This document shows positions 1-12,207 of a DNA stretch of 64,000 bases, piece after piece. A program made the position numbers and the translations under genes. The notes below the pieces were generated by a model. It was not told the DNA's origin and did no database searches. It saw nothing but the letters and a program-made list of their open reading frames with translations. The DNA is from Macrobrachium rosenbergii (Eukaryota > Arthropoda > Malacostraca > Decapoda > Palaemonidae): positions 37,261,106 to 37,325,105 of the forward strand of contig NC_089789.1 in assembly GCF_040412425.1 (NCBI RefSeq), read 5' to 3'. The number at the start of each line of letters is the position of its first letter. Position 1 is the stretch's first letter.

Positions 1-229
1 GCTTCTAATTTTTTTTTTTTTCTTTTTTGCTTTTATGAGACTCTGATATTTACGTCTAAACTACTCAAATTAAAAATTAAACTTAAAATTTACATTTACC
101 GAAAGCAGAAAACACTGCAATATGGCTTTTAGTCATTTTTAGACAGAATTTTTTTTTTTTTTTTTTTTTGCTTTCATAAATTTTTGCTTCTTGCATCTAG
201 GCTAGTCAAGAAGAATAGTCAAGAAGCCA

Positions 230-792
230 GAATATTATCAGGTTGTTCCTCCTGAAGTCAGAAATGTTATCAGGCGGTTCCGTTTGAAGTCAGAAATGTT
301 ATCAGGTGGTTTCTCTCTAAGTCAGAAATGTTGCCAGGCAGTTCCTCTTGAAGTCAGAAATGTTGTCAGGCAGTTCCTCTTGAAGTCAGAAATGTTATCA
401 AGCAGTTCCTCTTGAAGTCAGAAATTTTGTCAAGCAGTTCCTTTTGAAGTCAGAAATGTTGTCAGGTGGTTCCTCTTGAAGTCAGAAGTGTTATCAGGTG
501 GTTTCTCTCTAAGTCAGAAATTATATCAGGTGGTTCCTCTTGATGTCAGAAATGTTATCAGGTGGTTCCTCTTGAATCAGAAATGTTATCAGGTGGTTCC
601 TCTCGAAGTCAGAATGTTATCAGGTTGTTCCTCTTGGTGTCAGAAATGTTATCAAGTGGTTCCTCTTGAAGTCAGAAATGTTGTCAAGCAGTACCTCTTG
701 AAGTCAGAAATGTTATCAGGTGGCTTCTCTCTAAGCCACAAATGTTATCAGGTGGTTCCCCTTGATGTCAGATATGTTATCAGGTGGTTTTA
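230..792 (+). repeat. 32-bp minisatellite array (~17-18 copies)
   Basis: Head-to-tail units GTTCCTCTTGAAGTCAGAAA + TGTTATCAGGTG (32 bases in all), with variants (GTCAGGCA, ATCAAGCA, TTCTCTCTAAG, one 1-base deletion). There are no unique spacers, so this is not a CRISPR array. The 105-codon frame 476-793 is a by-product: its peptide repeats every 10.7 residues, exactly 32 bases. Confidence 0.93.
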
Positions 793-1239
793 AACATATC
801 TTCTTTGTCATTCTTTTGCATCTTATAACATATAAAACCTACAAAAACCTTACGCAGCATTGCCCTAAATCAAACACAACCGACGAGCCGAGACGTAAAT
901 TTCGTTTATACTGATTACCTCATCGCCATTCATTCATCTCGCAAGAACTTGCCCAGGCAAATCTGTCGGGGGTCAGGAAACTGATAATCATTCATGCCCG
1001 ACCTGAATCTAATTACTGTCAAGCGTCGTCTGCCCGTTTTCTCTTTGCTTTGACAGTCTAATAAATCTAACCGTTGTCAATTCGAAGACCATTCTTCACG
1101 GTCGGGTACAAAGCCTTGACAAGAGCCGTATTCCGTATTTTTTTTTTTTTTTTTCGTGGAGACCGCGACGGGCGGATCAGCCAAAAAGAGAAAGGCGTAA
1201 CTTTCTTTTCGGGTCCGGTATAAAGGTACACATTTTACA
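793..1239. other. No feature seen
   Basis: Ordinary mixed sequence between two arrays with one 18-base T run near 1138-1154. No exon, RNA or repeat family recognised. Confidence 0.5.
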
Positions 1240-1792
1240 AAATGGGCAAAAAAATAAATGAATATATAAATATAGAGGCAATAAATATATAAGCAAATAA
1301 ATAAAGGCAATAAATAAAGAAATAAATAAACAAATAAAGGTAATAAATAAACAAACACAAAAATCAAGGCCATAAATAAGTAAATAAGCAAACAGATAAA
1401 GGCAGTTAATAAATAAACAAAAGTATAAATGCAATAAATACATAATTAAATCAATAAATAAGCAAACAAATAAACAAAGGCAATGAATAAATAAACGAAT
1501 AAATGAACACATCAAAGTAATAAATGAATAAACAAATAAATAAAGTAAATAAATAAATAAAATAATGAATAAACAAATAAATAAGGGCAATAGATAATAA
1601 ATAGATAAGGCAATAAATAAATATAGAAATAAATACAAACAACAAATAAAGGCATAAATAAATAAATAAATAAAACAAATAAACAAAAGCGATAAATAAA
1701 TTAACAAACAAATAAAGGCAACAAACATATAAACAAATAAATAAATTAAATAAATAAATAAATAAATAAACATGTAAATAAGTAAACAAAAA
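1240..1792 (+). repeat. Degenerate TAAA/CAAATAAA simple repeat
   Basis: About 550 bases of AAATAAA, AAACAAA and AAAGGCAA blocks. The minus strand is therefore free of stops in several frames (211 and 112 codons), with hydrophobic Leu/Ile/Tyr/Phe-only translations, which are artefacts. Confidence 0.93.
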
Positions 1793-1960
1793 TACTGTCC
1801 ATTACCTGACATTTTTGGGTAAAGAAAAAGAATGACCCTTCAACACAAACCTCGAAAAAAGCTGAACGATTCTGGTAACGCAAAAGCCAATAAGTTCCAC
1901 ATTCACACCCAATTCATTCAATCTTTAGATGTGGTCTAAATTACGCGACTTACCTAGCAC

Positions 1961-2466
1961 CAGACAGGAGACCGTAAGAGACCGTAAAAAAGACCGCAAG
2001 AGACCGTAAGAAAGACCGTAAGAGACTATAAAAGACCGTACGAGAGACCGTAAGAGACTGTAAGAGATCGTAAGAGAGGCCGTAAGAGACTACAAAGAGA
2101 CCGTAAGAGAGACAGTAAGAGAGTGTAAGAGACCGTAAGAAAGACCATAAGAGACCGTAAGAGGCCATAAGAGACCGTAAAAAAGACCGTAAGAGACTGT
2201 AAGAGACACTGTCGTCAGAAACCGTAAGAGACTGTAAAAAAGACCGTAAGAGAGACCGTAAGAGAGCCGGTAAGAAAGACCGTAAGAGACCGTAAAATTG
2301 ACCGTATGAGAGACCGTCATAAGAGACCGTAAGAGAGACCGTCATAAGAGACCGTAAGAGAGACCGTAAGAGAGCCGGTAAGAAAGACCGTAAGAGACCG
2401 CAAAAATGACCGTAAGAGAGACCGTCATAAGAGACCGTAAGAGAGACCGTCATAAGAGACCGTAAC
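1961..2466 (+). repeat. AGACCGTAAG minisatellite
   Basis: About 40 units of AGACCGTAAG with spacers AGA, AA or TCAT, giving 10-14 base periods and a higher-order block (GTAAGAGAGACCGTCATAAG) near the 3' end. The 167-codon minus-strand frame is a by-product. It runs almost directly into a Rep-A fragment. Confidence 0.93.
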
Positions 2467-2468
2467 AG

Positions 2469-2636
2469 AGGATGGAAAGTAACTCGGAAGATGAATAATA
2501 AGAACGGAGGTACAGTAAAAGGAATGAAAGGGGTCGCAGCTAGGGGACGAAGGGACGCTGCAAAGAATTAAGTAATGCCAGTGCCTACAAAGCACCGCAT
2601 GAGGTGCACTGACGACACTAACCGCCCTACGGAGGC
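2469..2636 (+). repeat. Rep-A SINE-like element, 5'-truncated copy
   Basis: Contains only the 3' half of Rep-A: GGAGGTACAGTAAAAGGAAT, the GCAGCTAGGGG-CGAAGG-ACGCTGCAAAGAA block, and the dyad CACCGCATGAGGTGCACTGA before CACTAAC-CCCTACGG. Confidence 0.85.
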
Positions 2637-3275
2637 TTTCTACATCGTGACCGTCGTTTTCCTTATTTCTTCAAATCCTCAGCTGAAAACCCTTAAGGAC
2701 AGAGTTAACAGAATATAAACCTAGGAAGCTCCAAAGAGAAACCAACCAGCACAGAAAGTCAAGTTACAGGAAAAGGCGACAGATCAATAAATACGAGGGA
2801 ATACAGAATAAAACTAATACACCTGAAATGCGAGAGACTTCAGGAGCAGCAGAGAACGGGAAAGATTTTTCTCCTCGCTTAAACATTTGGAGACCAGGCG
2901 ATTCCACAACCGCACTAAGGCAACCCGTTCCCCATTTTATTCGTGGCCAAGATAAAACTCCCGGCAAACTGGGTAATTTCAAACCTGATACTTACGTGAA
3001 GTCAGTTAAGCGGATGTCGGATGATCAACTGATTAATACCTCAAACTAGCCTCATAAAAAAAGTACCGCCATCACCGCTCAAAATCATTATAATTCATTT
3101 ACCCAAAAGATGAAATCTCAAGATACAAAATTTTCTCAAGATGCAGGTGTTAAAAAAATTTAATCCCGTTGTTAACGAAGAATGAAGTTTAAATGCTTTT
3201 GTTTTCTGGGTACGTTAGTCTCTTGTTTTGAGACAATGCCGTACGGTAGCGTTTGAATATATTCTACGCCTGTTT
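2637..3275. other. No gene seen
   Basis: Two short overlapping open frames on opposite strands (2764-2982 minus, 2828-3049 plus) share one GC-richer stretch; neither has a recognisable domain or convincing start or splice context. Confidence 0.45.
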
Positions 3276-3580
3276 TGAATTGAACTGAATACAGAATTTT
3301 GGCCAAAGGCCAAGCACTGGGACCTATGAAGTCATTCAGAGCTGAAACGGAAATTGAGAGTAAAAGGTCTGAAAGGTGTAACAGGAGGAAAACCTCGCAC
3401 TTGCACTATGAATCAACTGTTCGGAGAGGGTGGAAAGTAAGATGGAAGAAAGAGAATATGAAAAGTTACAGTAAAAGGAACGAAAGAGGTTGCAGTTAGG
3501 GGCCTATGGAAGGCACGCTACAAAGAACCTACAGTGCACCGCACAAGGTGCACTGACGGCACTAACCCCCTACAGGGCGG
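3276..3580 (+). repeat. Rep-A SINE-like element, full-length copy
   Basis: Begins GAATTGAACTGAATACAGAA, then GGCCAAAGGCCAAGCACTGG, GACCTATGAAGTCATTCAG and GCTGAAACGGAAATT, and ends GGTGCACTGACGGCACTAAC + CCCCTA. Built-in short dyads (GGCC-AAA-GGCC; GTGCAC-CGCAC-AAGGTGCAC) are retained. It has no terminal inverted repeats and no obvious long poly-A tail. Confidence 0.9.
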
Positions 3581-3908
3581 GGGTTGGGGGGGGGAGGCTC
3601 CAAGGGAAATCAACCTTCAGAGCGACAAGTTACAGGAAAAGGTGGTAGATAAATAAATATGAGAAAACAGAATAGAAGACAGATAGACCTGACATTCAGG
3701 CCATAAGATTCTCATATTAAAGGTAAAGCCAGGGAAATAAAGAACTCATTCTGAATCCTGCAGTTCTCATATAAAGACTAAAATTATAAGTCCATGGTGT
3801 TTTCCGCAAAACATTAAGAAATTCTCTCGACACCATTCAAGAGACAGAAGAACCTATCTGGTTGGGAGTGCGGCGGCTTGACCCAGTTCACGTGGGACTG
3901 ATGCAAAT

Positions 3909-3990
<82 letters not shown>

Positions 3991-4038
3991 CAAAGATCAT
4001 TTGATAATCTCTCTCTCTCTCTGATGCGAAGATAATTT

Positions 4039-4092
<54 letters not shown>

Positions 4093-4213
4093 CTATTTTT
4101 GCAAAAGTTAACTGTACGTCTCCGATGCGACTGGCATTCATATTCGGACAATTATCTTATATAGCCAACGATACTGTGGCCTCTGCCTCTCTCTTTCTCT
4201 CTCTCTCTCTTCT

Positions 4214-4245
<32 letters not shown>

Positions 4246-4450
4246 CAAAATGAATTTATTTTTACAAAGGTTCTTTTTCGAGAACTGATTCCACTTAATC
4301 CTTGGGGAGACCGACTTTACATGCTTTGATAAAATGCTTTATATTCCAAAGTATATTGTGGAGTACAAATAAGCAGAGATCTCTTATATTTTATTTCTCG
4401 TAAAAATATGCAACATAAACAAACAGACATACAAATTAATAAGTGTCACA

Positions 4451-4493
<43 letters not shown>

Positions 4494-4571
4494 CAAATGA
4501 TCTTTGCACCAGAGAGAAAGAGAATCAAATGATCTTTGCATCAGAGAGAGAGAGAAATGAATGATCTTTGC

Positions 4572-4611
<40 letters not shown>

Positions 4612-4640
4612 AACGCCGCATAATAGAAAGAATGGTTAGT

Positions 4641-4709
<69 letters not shown>

Positions 4710-4796
4710 CAAACGATCTTTGCATCAGAGAGAGAGAGAGAGAGAGAGAAAGAAAGAGAGAGAGAGAATCAAATGATCTTTGCATCAGGGAGAGGA
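3909..4796. repeat. Compound inverted (CT)n / (GA)n array with a ~20-bp spacer motif
   Basis: Left part has (CT) runs at about 3909-3987, 4009-4022 and 4042-4087, separated by GTGCAAAGATCATTTGAT and GATGCGAAGATAATTTTAT. Right part has (GA) runs at about 4454-4491, 4575-4608, 4642-4706 and 4726-4768, separated by ATCAAATGATCTTTGCATCA or close variants. The spacers are reverse complements across the two halves, so the whole is an imperfect inverted repeat with an irregular CT-rich and unique centre (4088-4453). Confidence 0.9.
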
Positions 4797-6631
4797 GGAG
4801 AATAGAATGATCTCTACGTCATAAAACAGATTTTTAAAAATGAATAACTGCCGGAGCCTTGGGCACTGAACCATGGATGCAGTATGCCTTCATGCACGTA
4901 ATTTCATCATTACGAGAAGCGTACGCGAGGGGAGGGGCAAATCAAAAGTGTAATTGCACCTTATGCATAATAAAACGGACAGTTACACTCGGTAAATCTG
5001 TTATTTTCTTCTTTTCCTTACCAAATGCGACTGCGCTCGTTGGCCCCCATCTCTCATAAACGCTTCACACTCATTTGTGAGTCTTTGCAATTTACAGACT
5101 TCGACAAATAACGTTCACTTCTTATAACTGTTCTTCATTAAATCGATCTGTTTGCACTATCATCGCTTCCAGTCCCTTGTAAATAACCGTCTTTGTCTCT
5201 GTTCCGTGAATTTTCAAGTATTAAATAATCTTTACATATTTCTATATCCCCTAAACTGTCTTTTTTTTTTTCCTCTTGTATCTAACTTTGGCGAGTAATT
5301 TTATACACAAAAAACAGCACCATGACAAAAGTTGTTGAACTTATCAAGAAGTAGATAAGAATAATTTCGACATCTGAAAAAGGAGCCAGAACAAAAACAA
5401 AAGCAAAATGTATAATAAAATTAGATACTTTCCGTTAATTTTTTACATCGTAATTTGGCAAGGATCTGCATTGTTTTAACTTCAATTTCACAAAAGGGTC
5501 AATTTATCAGTGACCTGATATTTGTTTATGTATGCATTCCAGCGCCATTTATGTATGCGTGTCACACGGCATAAACTGTGTGTATGTATGTACGTATGTA
5601 TGTATGCATGTATGTTATGTATGTATGCATGTATGTATGTATGCATGTTTGTTTAAAAAAGAAAGCAGATTGTTCCCAAACCCTAACTGACGATAAAACC
5701 TAATCACATTCTAATCTCGTAAAACACAGTAATAGTTTTCCCTAAAGAGTCACTGAATTCCAGCATTCCTCTACATAAAGACGACACACTGCATCATTCA
5801 AATATCAGCTATATGCATAACGTACATAAGGTCAAAAGTTGCTGCCCCCTTGCAAGATACATCAGCAACACTTGCTTGCAATCTTAAACACAAATAAAGA
5901 CACAACTCCAACGTATCAAAGCAAGAAAATTACAAGCAAGAAATCTTTGCCTCGATTAGCTTCCTAAACTTTACAGTTTCTCGGCGAATGTTTTTCCCAT
6001 CCTTTGGTTCTCCTGGCTTCGTAGACATTCGTATTCTTCATCTTAATTTGGGGTTAGAAGATTCTTTTCTTTTTCTCTCGCGATTTATTCTTCCTACACG
6101 TTACTTTCTTGCTTACCTGAGGCTTTGAACCCATTACGTTTTTAATATCGCTTGTAAGTCACCTTCCTACACAAGACGCGTCTTGACTTACTTCGGAGGA
6201 GGAACCTACTCATTCTCCCCGAAATTCTCTATTCCCGTGAAGTTCTGGTTCCTGCACTAGTCTGGCCTACTTTTACATCGGAAGGAAAAGTCTATTGCTT
6301 GTTGTTCCCGATTTCCTTCATGCTTTATAGACAAAACCGAAGAAGAAAGAGGAAAATACACAAGAATGCGGGTAATCTCTTCGGGAACAACACTTTCTGT
6401 TCACATTTACGTAATCTGAGGAAACACTGGTCTTTTACGCACAAAAGATGAAAAAAAACTACTAGTGTTTCACACCTGCCACAAAAAATCTACCATACGG
6501 TGCCCCTTGCAAATCTTGTCTGGAATACGAAATTGCATTTCTGGGCTACAGTTCTGTAACAATAACTTCCCCTGACTTGAACTTATTCAAGACTAACGAT
6601 TCTAAACAAACTGTGAACTATCACATTGAAT
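4797..6631. other. Intergenic, minor microsatellite only
   Basis: Contains a TATG/CATG-type microsatellite at about 5578-5650. Otherwise AT-rich unique sequence. The 66-codon frame at 4859-5059 has no recognisable feature. No exon, RNA or repeat family recognised. Confidence 0.5.
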
Positions 6632-6917
6632 AGAATAGACAAGAACTGGTACCTATGAGGTCATTCTGCGCTGAAACGGAAAATTACAACAAGAAGGTTT
6701 GAAAGATGTAACAGGAAGAAAGCCTCGCACCTGCACTAAGAAACAATTATTAGAGGGGGGTAGAAAGTCAGATGGAAGAAAGACAATTTGAACGGAGGTA
6801 CAGTAAAAGGAATGAGAGAGGTTGCAGCTAGGGGCCGAAGGGACGCTGCAAGATCCTTAAGTAACGACTACAGATGCACCATGCGAGGTGCACTGAGAGC
6901 AATACCCCCATACGAGA
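6632..6917 (+). repeat. Rep-A SINE-like element copy
   Basis: Same landmarks with a degraded 5' end (AATAGAATAGACAAGAACTGG) and a longer central gap. Ends GGTGCACTGAGAGCAATACC. It is followed 25-30 bases later by another copy in the same orientation. Confidence 0.88.
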
Positions 6918-6942
6918 ATGTCACATTGAGTATGCATACGAA

Positions 6943-7232
6943 GTGAATTGAACTGAATATAGAATTTAGGTCAAAGGCCAAGCACTGGGACCTACGAGGT
7001 CATTCAGGGCTGAAACGGAAATTCACAATAGAAAGGTATGAAAGGTATAACAGGAGGAAACCTCGCAGTTGCACCATGAATCAATTGTTAGGAGAGGGTG
7101 GAAAGTAGGATGGAAGAAAGGGAATATGAAAGGAGATACAGTAAAAGAAACGAAAGGGGGTTGCAGCTAGGGGCCGAAGGCACGCAGTAATACCTACAGT
7201 GCACAGCGTGAGGTGCACTGACGGCACTAACC
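6943..7232 (+). repeat. Rep-A SINE-like element copy
   Basis: Near-complete copy from GAATTGAACTGAATATAGAA to GGCACTAACCCCCTAAGG, in direct orientation with the copy just upstream. The two differ at many positions, so this looks like two insertions rather than one duplication. Confidence 0.9.
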
Positions 7233-7329
7233 CCCTAAGGGATTGAACTAAAGAAAATTGGTAAAATATATCCTTTTCATTATGGATGAGTATAACCTCC
7301 AGAGGAAGTGGGATTTTCGAGGGGAACTG

Positions 7330-7870
7330 TGGAAATGGCTTTTAAGAATTATTCTAAGAATTATTTTTGTTTTTAACCAAAGGGGTTTACCAGGGGGTTT
7401 CAAAGAATTATTCAGATAATTATTTTCTATTTACCAAAGGAGTTTATTAAAGACTTTCAAAAAATTACTCTGAGAATTATTTTTTTTATTTATCAGAGGG
7501 TTTTACCAAGAGGAATCAAAGAACTATTTCATGAATTAATTGTTTATTTACCAAATGGGTTTACCAGGAGATTCAAAGAATTATTTTAAGAATTATTTTT
7601 TAACTTAGTAAAGGGGTTTACCAAGGGGTTTCAAAGAATTATTCTGAGAATCATTTTTTATTTACCAAAGGGTTTATTAAAAGTTTCAATGAATTATTAT
7701 AAGAATTATTTATTTACCAAATGAGTTTACCAAGTGGTTTCAAAGAATTATTCTCAGAATTATTTTTTTTATTTACCAAAGGGGTTTACCAAGGGGTTTC
7801 AAAGAATTGTTCTGGGAATTATTTTTTTTTATTACCAAAAGGGATTACCAAGGGGTCTCAAAGTACAAGG
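7330..7870 (+). repeat. 54-60 bp minisatellite (~9 copies)
   Basis: Units read TTTCAAAGAATTATTCTGAG + AATTATTTTTTATTTACC + AAAGGGGTTTACCAAGGGG, with unit length varying mainly in the T run and in deletion of the second GGTTTACC. Two overlapping 64-65 codon frames at its 3' end are by-products. Confidence 0.92.
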
Positions 7871-8244
7871 AATTACCGCAGGGATTTCTGGAGTCGTAAA
7901 CAGGAATTATATCTTTAATGCACAGTGAATTCTGGGGCTCATTTTATTATTTTAACTACTTCGGAAAAGCAATGGAATTATCAAAGGAGCTTATGCAAAA
8001 AAGTACTTCGGCTATTTTCTTACTACTGAAAGGCATTAAGGATATTAATTTAATCAGTGTCGAACGCTTAGTTTGCAAAGGGAATAGAAATATCGAAAGA
8101 AATTACGGAAACAGCGTAAGTAATTACTTTATTATGTTAACTAGTATTCAAGAGTAGTGGAATTATCTTGGCTAATAGGGAATTTTGTATAGAATGAGAC
8201 AATAGTCATAATAAGCAACATTACCACTGTTATTATCCAAAACA

Positions 8245-8420
<176 letters not shown>

Positions 8421-8590
8421 CGTCACTTTTACCAGATCCGTAGGCAATTGTAATGGCCACAATACCCTCTTAATTTCTCGATTCTTCAAGCTTTTTGGAT
8501 ACACTTGTCATTACACAGTCTTCGAAACCAAATGCAAGAATACGAAGTAATTCTGATGTTTGTATCACAATGAGGTAACGGGCTTCCTGA

Positions 8591-8591
8591 T

Positions 8592-8622
<31 letters not shown>

Positions 8623-8697
8623 CTGCATATATATATGTATTCATATGTGTATATATGTAAATATATTCATATATATACATATATATATATACATATA
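8591..8697 (+). repeat. Interrupted (CATA)/(TA) microsatellite
   Basis: Short blocks of CATA, TA and TATG interspersed over about 105 bases; related in composition to the larger array 200 bases upstream. Confidence 0.85.
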
Positions 8698-9045
8698 GAG
8701 AAAAAGCCAAAAAAAAAATTATCAGTATCAAAGTTGAAACAATTTTCCCCGAAGCTGAATGAAAAAGAACAAAAACATAAACAAGAGCAAAAAAGAACAA
8801 AAACATAAACAAGAGAAAAGTGTAGTAAAATACGGATAATGAGCAAGCGTCACTGTACGTAGTCACGGGCAGGAAAAACTGAATTTCGGGTGATTTAAAC
8901 GACACTGACGATGGAAAGCTTGACAGCCGCATACAAACAAATCCTATTTTCTAAATTTTCTTTCGTAAAGCATAAACTCCACCTGATAAATAGGATGTCC
9001 AATGCAGAATAGTCTGCATAATCAAGTATAATTATTTTGTCGAGA

Positions 9046-9347
9046 ATTGAATTGAACTGAATATAGAATTTGGGCCAAAGACCAAGCACTGGGACCTATG
9101 AGGTCATTCAGCGCTGAAACGGAAATTAACAATAGAAAGGTTTGAAAAGTGTAACAGGAGGAAAACCTCGCAGTCGCACTATGAATCAATTGTTAGGAGA
9201 GGGTGGAAAGTAAGAAGAAAGAAAATATGAAAGGAGGTACAGTAAAAGGAACGAAAGGGGTTGCAGCTAGGGGCCGAAGGCACGCTGAAAAAACCTTAAG
9301 TAACGACTACAGTACACCGCATGAGGTGCACTGACGGCACTAGCCCC
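9046..9347 (+). repeat. Rep-A SINE-like element copy
   Basis: Full-length copy from GAATTGAACTGAATATAGAA to CACTAGCCCCCTG with all internal landmarks. Confidence 0.9.
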
Positions 9348-10112
9348 CTGTCTAGATTACCTTTATAATTATTATAAAAATAATTCCCATTTTATTTCCA
9401 CTGATCGTTTCAATAATTCCATTTTCTATGAATACAATTCTGCATAATCAAATAATTACGAGCGTTATTTCCCATCAATTCCTTCGATAATTCTTTTTCT
9501 TTTACAAAGTAGCGAGAATAATTAAATTACATTTCATCAATGCCATTCAGTCATTTAAAAAAAAAGCTCTACTGGTTTTTGCGCAATTCTCTAATACTCC
9601 ATTGCCGTTACTAACTAGTCACCATAGTCAAATATATTCCTAAATTTATTTGGTAATAGGGAAAAAAACCTTATCCCTGTCATCAGAATTTCATTTGGTA
9701 ATTCTTTCTGCTTCAAAATCTCTCATCTTACCAAAAAACAAAAATTTACAATTATTCCTTTTGGTAACGGCATAAAAAAAAAAAAACTTAAACGGCATCA
9801 CTACAATTTCCCTTGTTAATTCCACTCCATTTGAAGGCTCTAGTTACCGCAATCGAAGTAATTATATTTCACCGATTCCCTTTGATACAACAAGATCAAT
9901 TTTTCGAATGGAATTCCATAATCCTTGTTTATGATTCCACTACCTCTAGCGACTACAGCAGTCTCACCCGTAATATTAAATTATAACACAATCAGTAAAT
10001 GGCTTAGAACCTGCTAAGATGCATGCCAATTAGTCGGTTGGATCAACAAGGACACATAAGACTCAATTAGAACCTCTTTGCTGACGTAACTGACATTCCA
10101 TATATCAATCGT
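9348..10112. other. No feature seen
   Basis: AT-rich sequence with many ATTCC/GGAATT-like pieces (AATTCCATT, AATTCTTT) that look like a very degenerate repeat but have no definable unit. Confidence 0.4.
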
Positions 10113-10113
10113 T

Positions 10114-10162
<49 letters not shown>
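10113..10162 (+). repeat. (GA)n microsatellite
   Basis: About 24 perfect GA units. Confidence 0.97.
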
Positions 10163-10164
<2 letters not shown>

Positions 10165-10557
10165 CTTCACGTCACACAGAGAAAAACTGTATGCAAAAAA
10201 AAATATTTGCTACAGCATATACAAAGCAAGAAGTCAGTGAAATAAAACATATTTCAGTCAAGGTCAAAACCCAACAGAAATCTCTGAAATCCCTCCATTA
10301 TAGACCTAATTGTATTCAGCTCCAAGCATTTAGGGTTAAGGTGGGTCAAATTTCACGGGATCCCAATCCTGCAACCCGAATTCCAACCCCAACCCCCTTC
10401 CATGGCCAGAAACTGTAGAAGTGCAGAGACAGTGCCTAACCCATTTTGCTTCCATATATTTCACTGCAAAAGCAGTCCGTGTATTGTAATTAACCATCAG
10501 CTACAGTTAGTATAATTATCCTAACAGCTATATTCTCATGGTTAATTCTTCCCTTTC

Positions 10558-10558
10558 A

Positions 10559-10615
<57 letters not shown>

Positions 10616-10634
10616 TAATAATAATAATAATAAC
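10558..10634 (+). repeat. (AAT)n microsatellite
   Basis: About 25 AAT units with one single-base slip. The polyTyr/polyIle minus-strand frame over it is an artefact. Confidence 0.97.
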
Positions 10635-11041
10635 AGGAAGGGAATCAGGCTGACAAACCACAACTGCAACGATTATGGTGGGAATCGCATCATTATGAAA
10701 ACAAAGATAGCAATATAAAGTACCGACAAAAAATGACACTATTTATAACAACACTGTGTTGTTCTGTGTATAAAAATATCTACATCTAAAAAAAAAAACA
10801 CCAGTTAACCTACTCCGAAACTTTTATTATCGCAGTTTGTGGATAACTATTTGGAAGTTGAAATCACCAACAAAGTCACGACACAGCGCTACAGCAATCT
10901 GAGAATCAGAATAATCGTCATATTTTTTGGTAAATATTTAATGAAAGCTCCATCTTATTTGTATATTTCCTCTTACACGAATACATCCAACACGAAAACA
11001 TTAACGCTAATACATGCATATGAATCACACAATACACACAC

Positions 11042-11044
<3 letters not shown>

Positions 11045-11122
<78 letters not shown>
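11045..11122 (+). repeat. (TA)n microsatellite
   Basis: About 39 TA units preceded by a short CACA run. Confidence 0.97.
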
Positions 11123-11125
<3 letters not shown>

Positions 11126-12064
11126 TCCCATAAGTTTCCTAATTAGCTAATATCGCCCTTCAAAATTTCAGTTCGTCCATCTGACATGTCAATCAGCGCA
11201 CCTCCCACTTCCTGTGAATACAACGAAACAAGCGCACACGCATAAAATCGCAAAAATCATTCCTCGTTGATATGTCATGGAACAACTGCGCTAAAAAAAA
11301 AAATTGTGCACCGAGACATACAAAACGACTCTTGACGAATACTACAGTAGAATTACAGTCAGCTATAACGTACGAGGGGGGGAGACGCGGTCATAGAAGT
11401 ACTGCAGAGCATTGCAGAGCATACATGAAACCGGCGTAAACCTTCGAATAAAGAAAAAAATTAATAATTATGGTACGGCAGAGGAGAAAATGCCGCAACT
11501 CTCTTTTTTTCTCTCTCTCTCTCTCTCATACAATAGGAGCCGCCTGATGCTACTAGACACTTGTTCGCCGACGTTCATTCCGCGCAAGGGAGTTTCGATC
11601 GCATGTACTCCCCTTATATCAGAGACGAAGCAATGCATAAAAGCAAGCAAACGCGACAGAAATGCAACCAGTTTGCATGGCCGAAGTTTACAAACACAGA
11701 CGAACACACACACACACACGCACACAAACGCACAAACACAAATTCCCAAAAGGAATCCTTGGCAGAGCGACAACCGAAACATCACATCTCCCTGGATGAG
11801 GCTGTGCCATCATCTCCCGAGCAGCGGAAAACGTTTAGCTCGAAAACACCGGACGGTTTGGGAAATGTCATGCACACGACACCTCGACGCGAGTTGACAC
11901 AGAGAGAGAGAGAGCAATCGCTGGCGTATAACGAATGGAAGACGAGAGAGAATGACCTATGGAGAGAAGTGGGTATGGGTATCCCCTCACAACAATATGC
12001 CCCGACGACGACGACGAGAAGTGACACTGTACAAGACCGCCGCCAGACAGGGAGAAAGGTGTTG
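11123..12064. other. Leader-side region of the minus-strand candidate gene; low-complexity blocks
   Basis: Holds (CT) at 11508-11528, (AC)-rich 11700-11745 and (GAC) at 12003-12016. Overlapping open frames on both strands (161, 185, 105 codons) share this locally GC-richer stretch; their peptides are low-complexity without domains. If the candidate exon at 12071-12116 is real, this is its first intron. Confidence 0.4.
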
Positions 12065-12070
12065 ACTTAC

Positions 12071-12116
12071 CGCTGGATTGTCTCTGGAAGTCATCTCCAA
12101 GCTTTATCCAGGTCAT
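12071..12116 (-). CDS. Candidate first coding exon of an unidentified minus-strand gene
   Basis: On the minus strand an ATG at 12116 opens MTWIKLGDDFQRQSS and the first base of the next codon, followed directly by a perfect donor GTAAGT (12070-12065). About 90-110 bases upstream on the same strand are CCAAGATGGC (YY1 type) and a CCAAT box, a normal arrangement for a TATA-less promoter. I do not recognise the peptide. The next exon would lie at lower coordinates or beyond the window edge; I did not find it in the repeat-rich 12 kb. An upstream in-frame ATG at 12149 also exists. Its strength rests on the combination of promoter motifs, ATG and donor. Confidence 0.5.
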
Positions 12117-12207
12117 GATACACACTAATATTCGGAGGAACACACACACAACACATCATCACTTAAAGAAAAAACATCATCACCGATGCCAGTGTATACT
12201 TTAAGTC

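Noticed and set aside
230..792. Direct repeats resembling a CRISPR array and a 105-codon ORF
   Set aside because: Units are contiguous 32-bp copies without unique spacers, in a eukaryotic genome; the ORF's peptide period equals the DNA unit.
1177..1812. 211-codon minus-strand ORF looking like a multi-pass membrane protein
   Set aside because: It is the translation of TAAA/CAAA simple repeat; overlapping frames on the same strand are equally open and equally hydrophobic.
1950..2453. 167-codon minus-strand ORF
   Set aside because: Pure product of the AGACCGTAAG minisatellite.
11412..12118. 161- and 185-codon overlapping plus-strand ORFs
   Set aside because: Low-complexity (Thr/His from AC runs), overlapping in different frames, and antisense to the candidate minus-strand exon and promoter.
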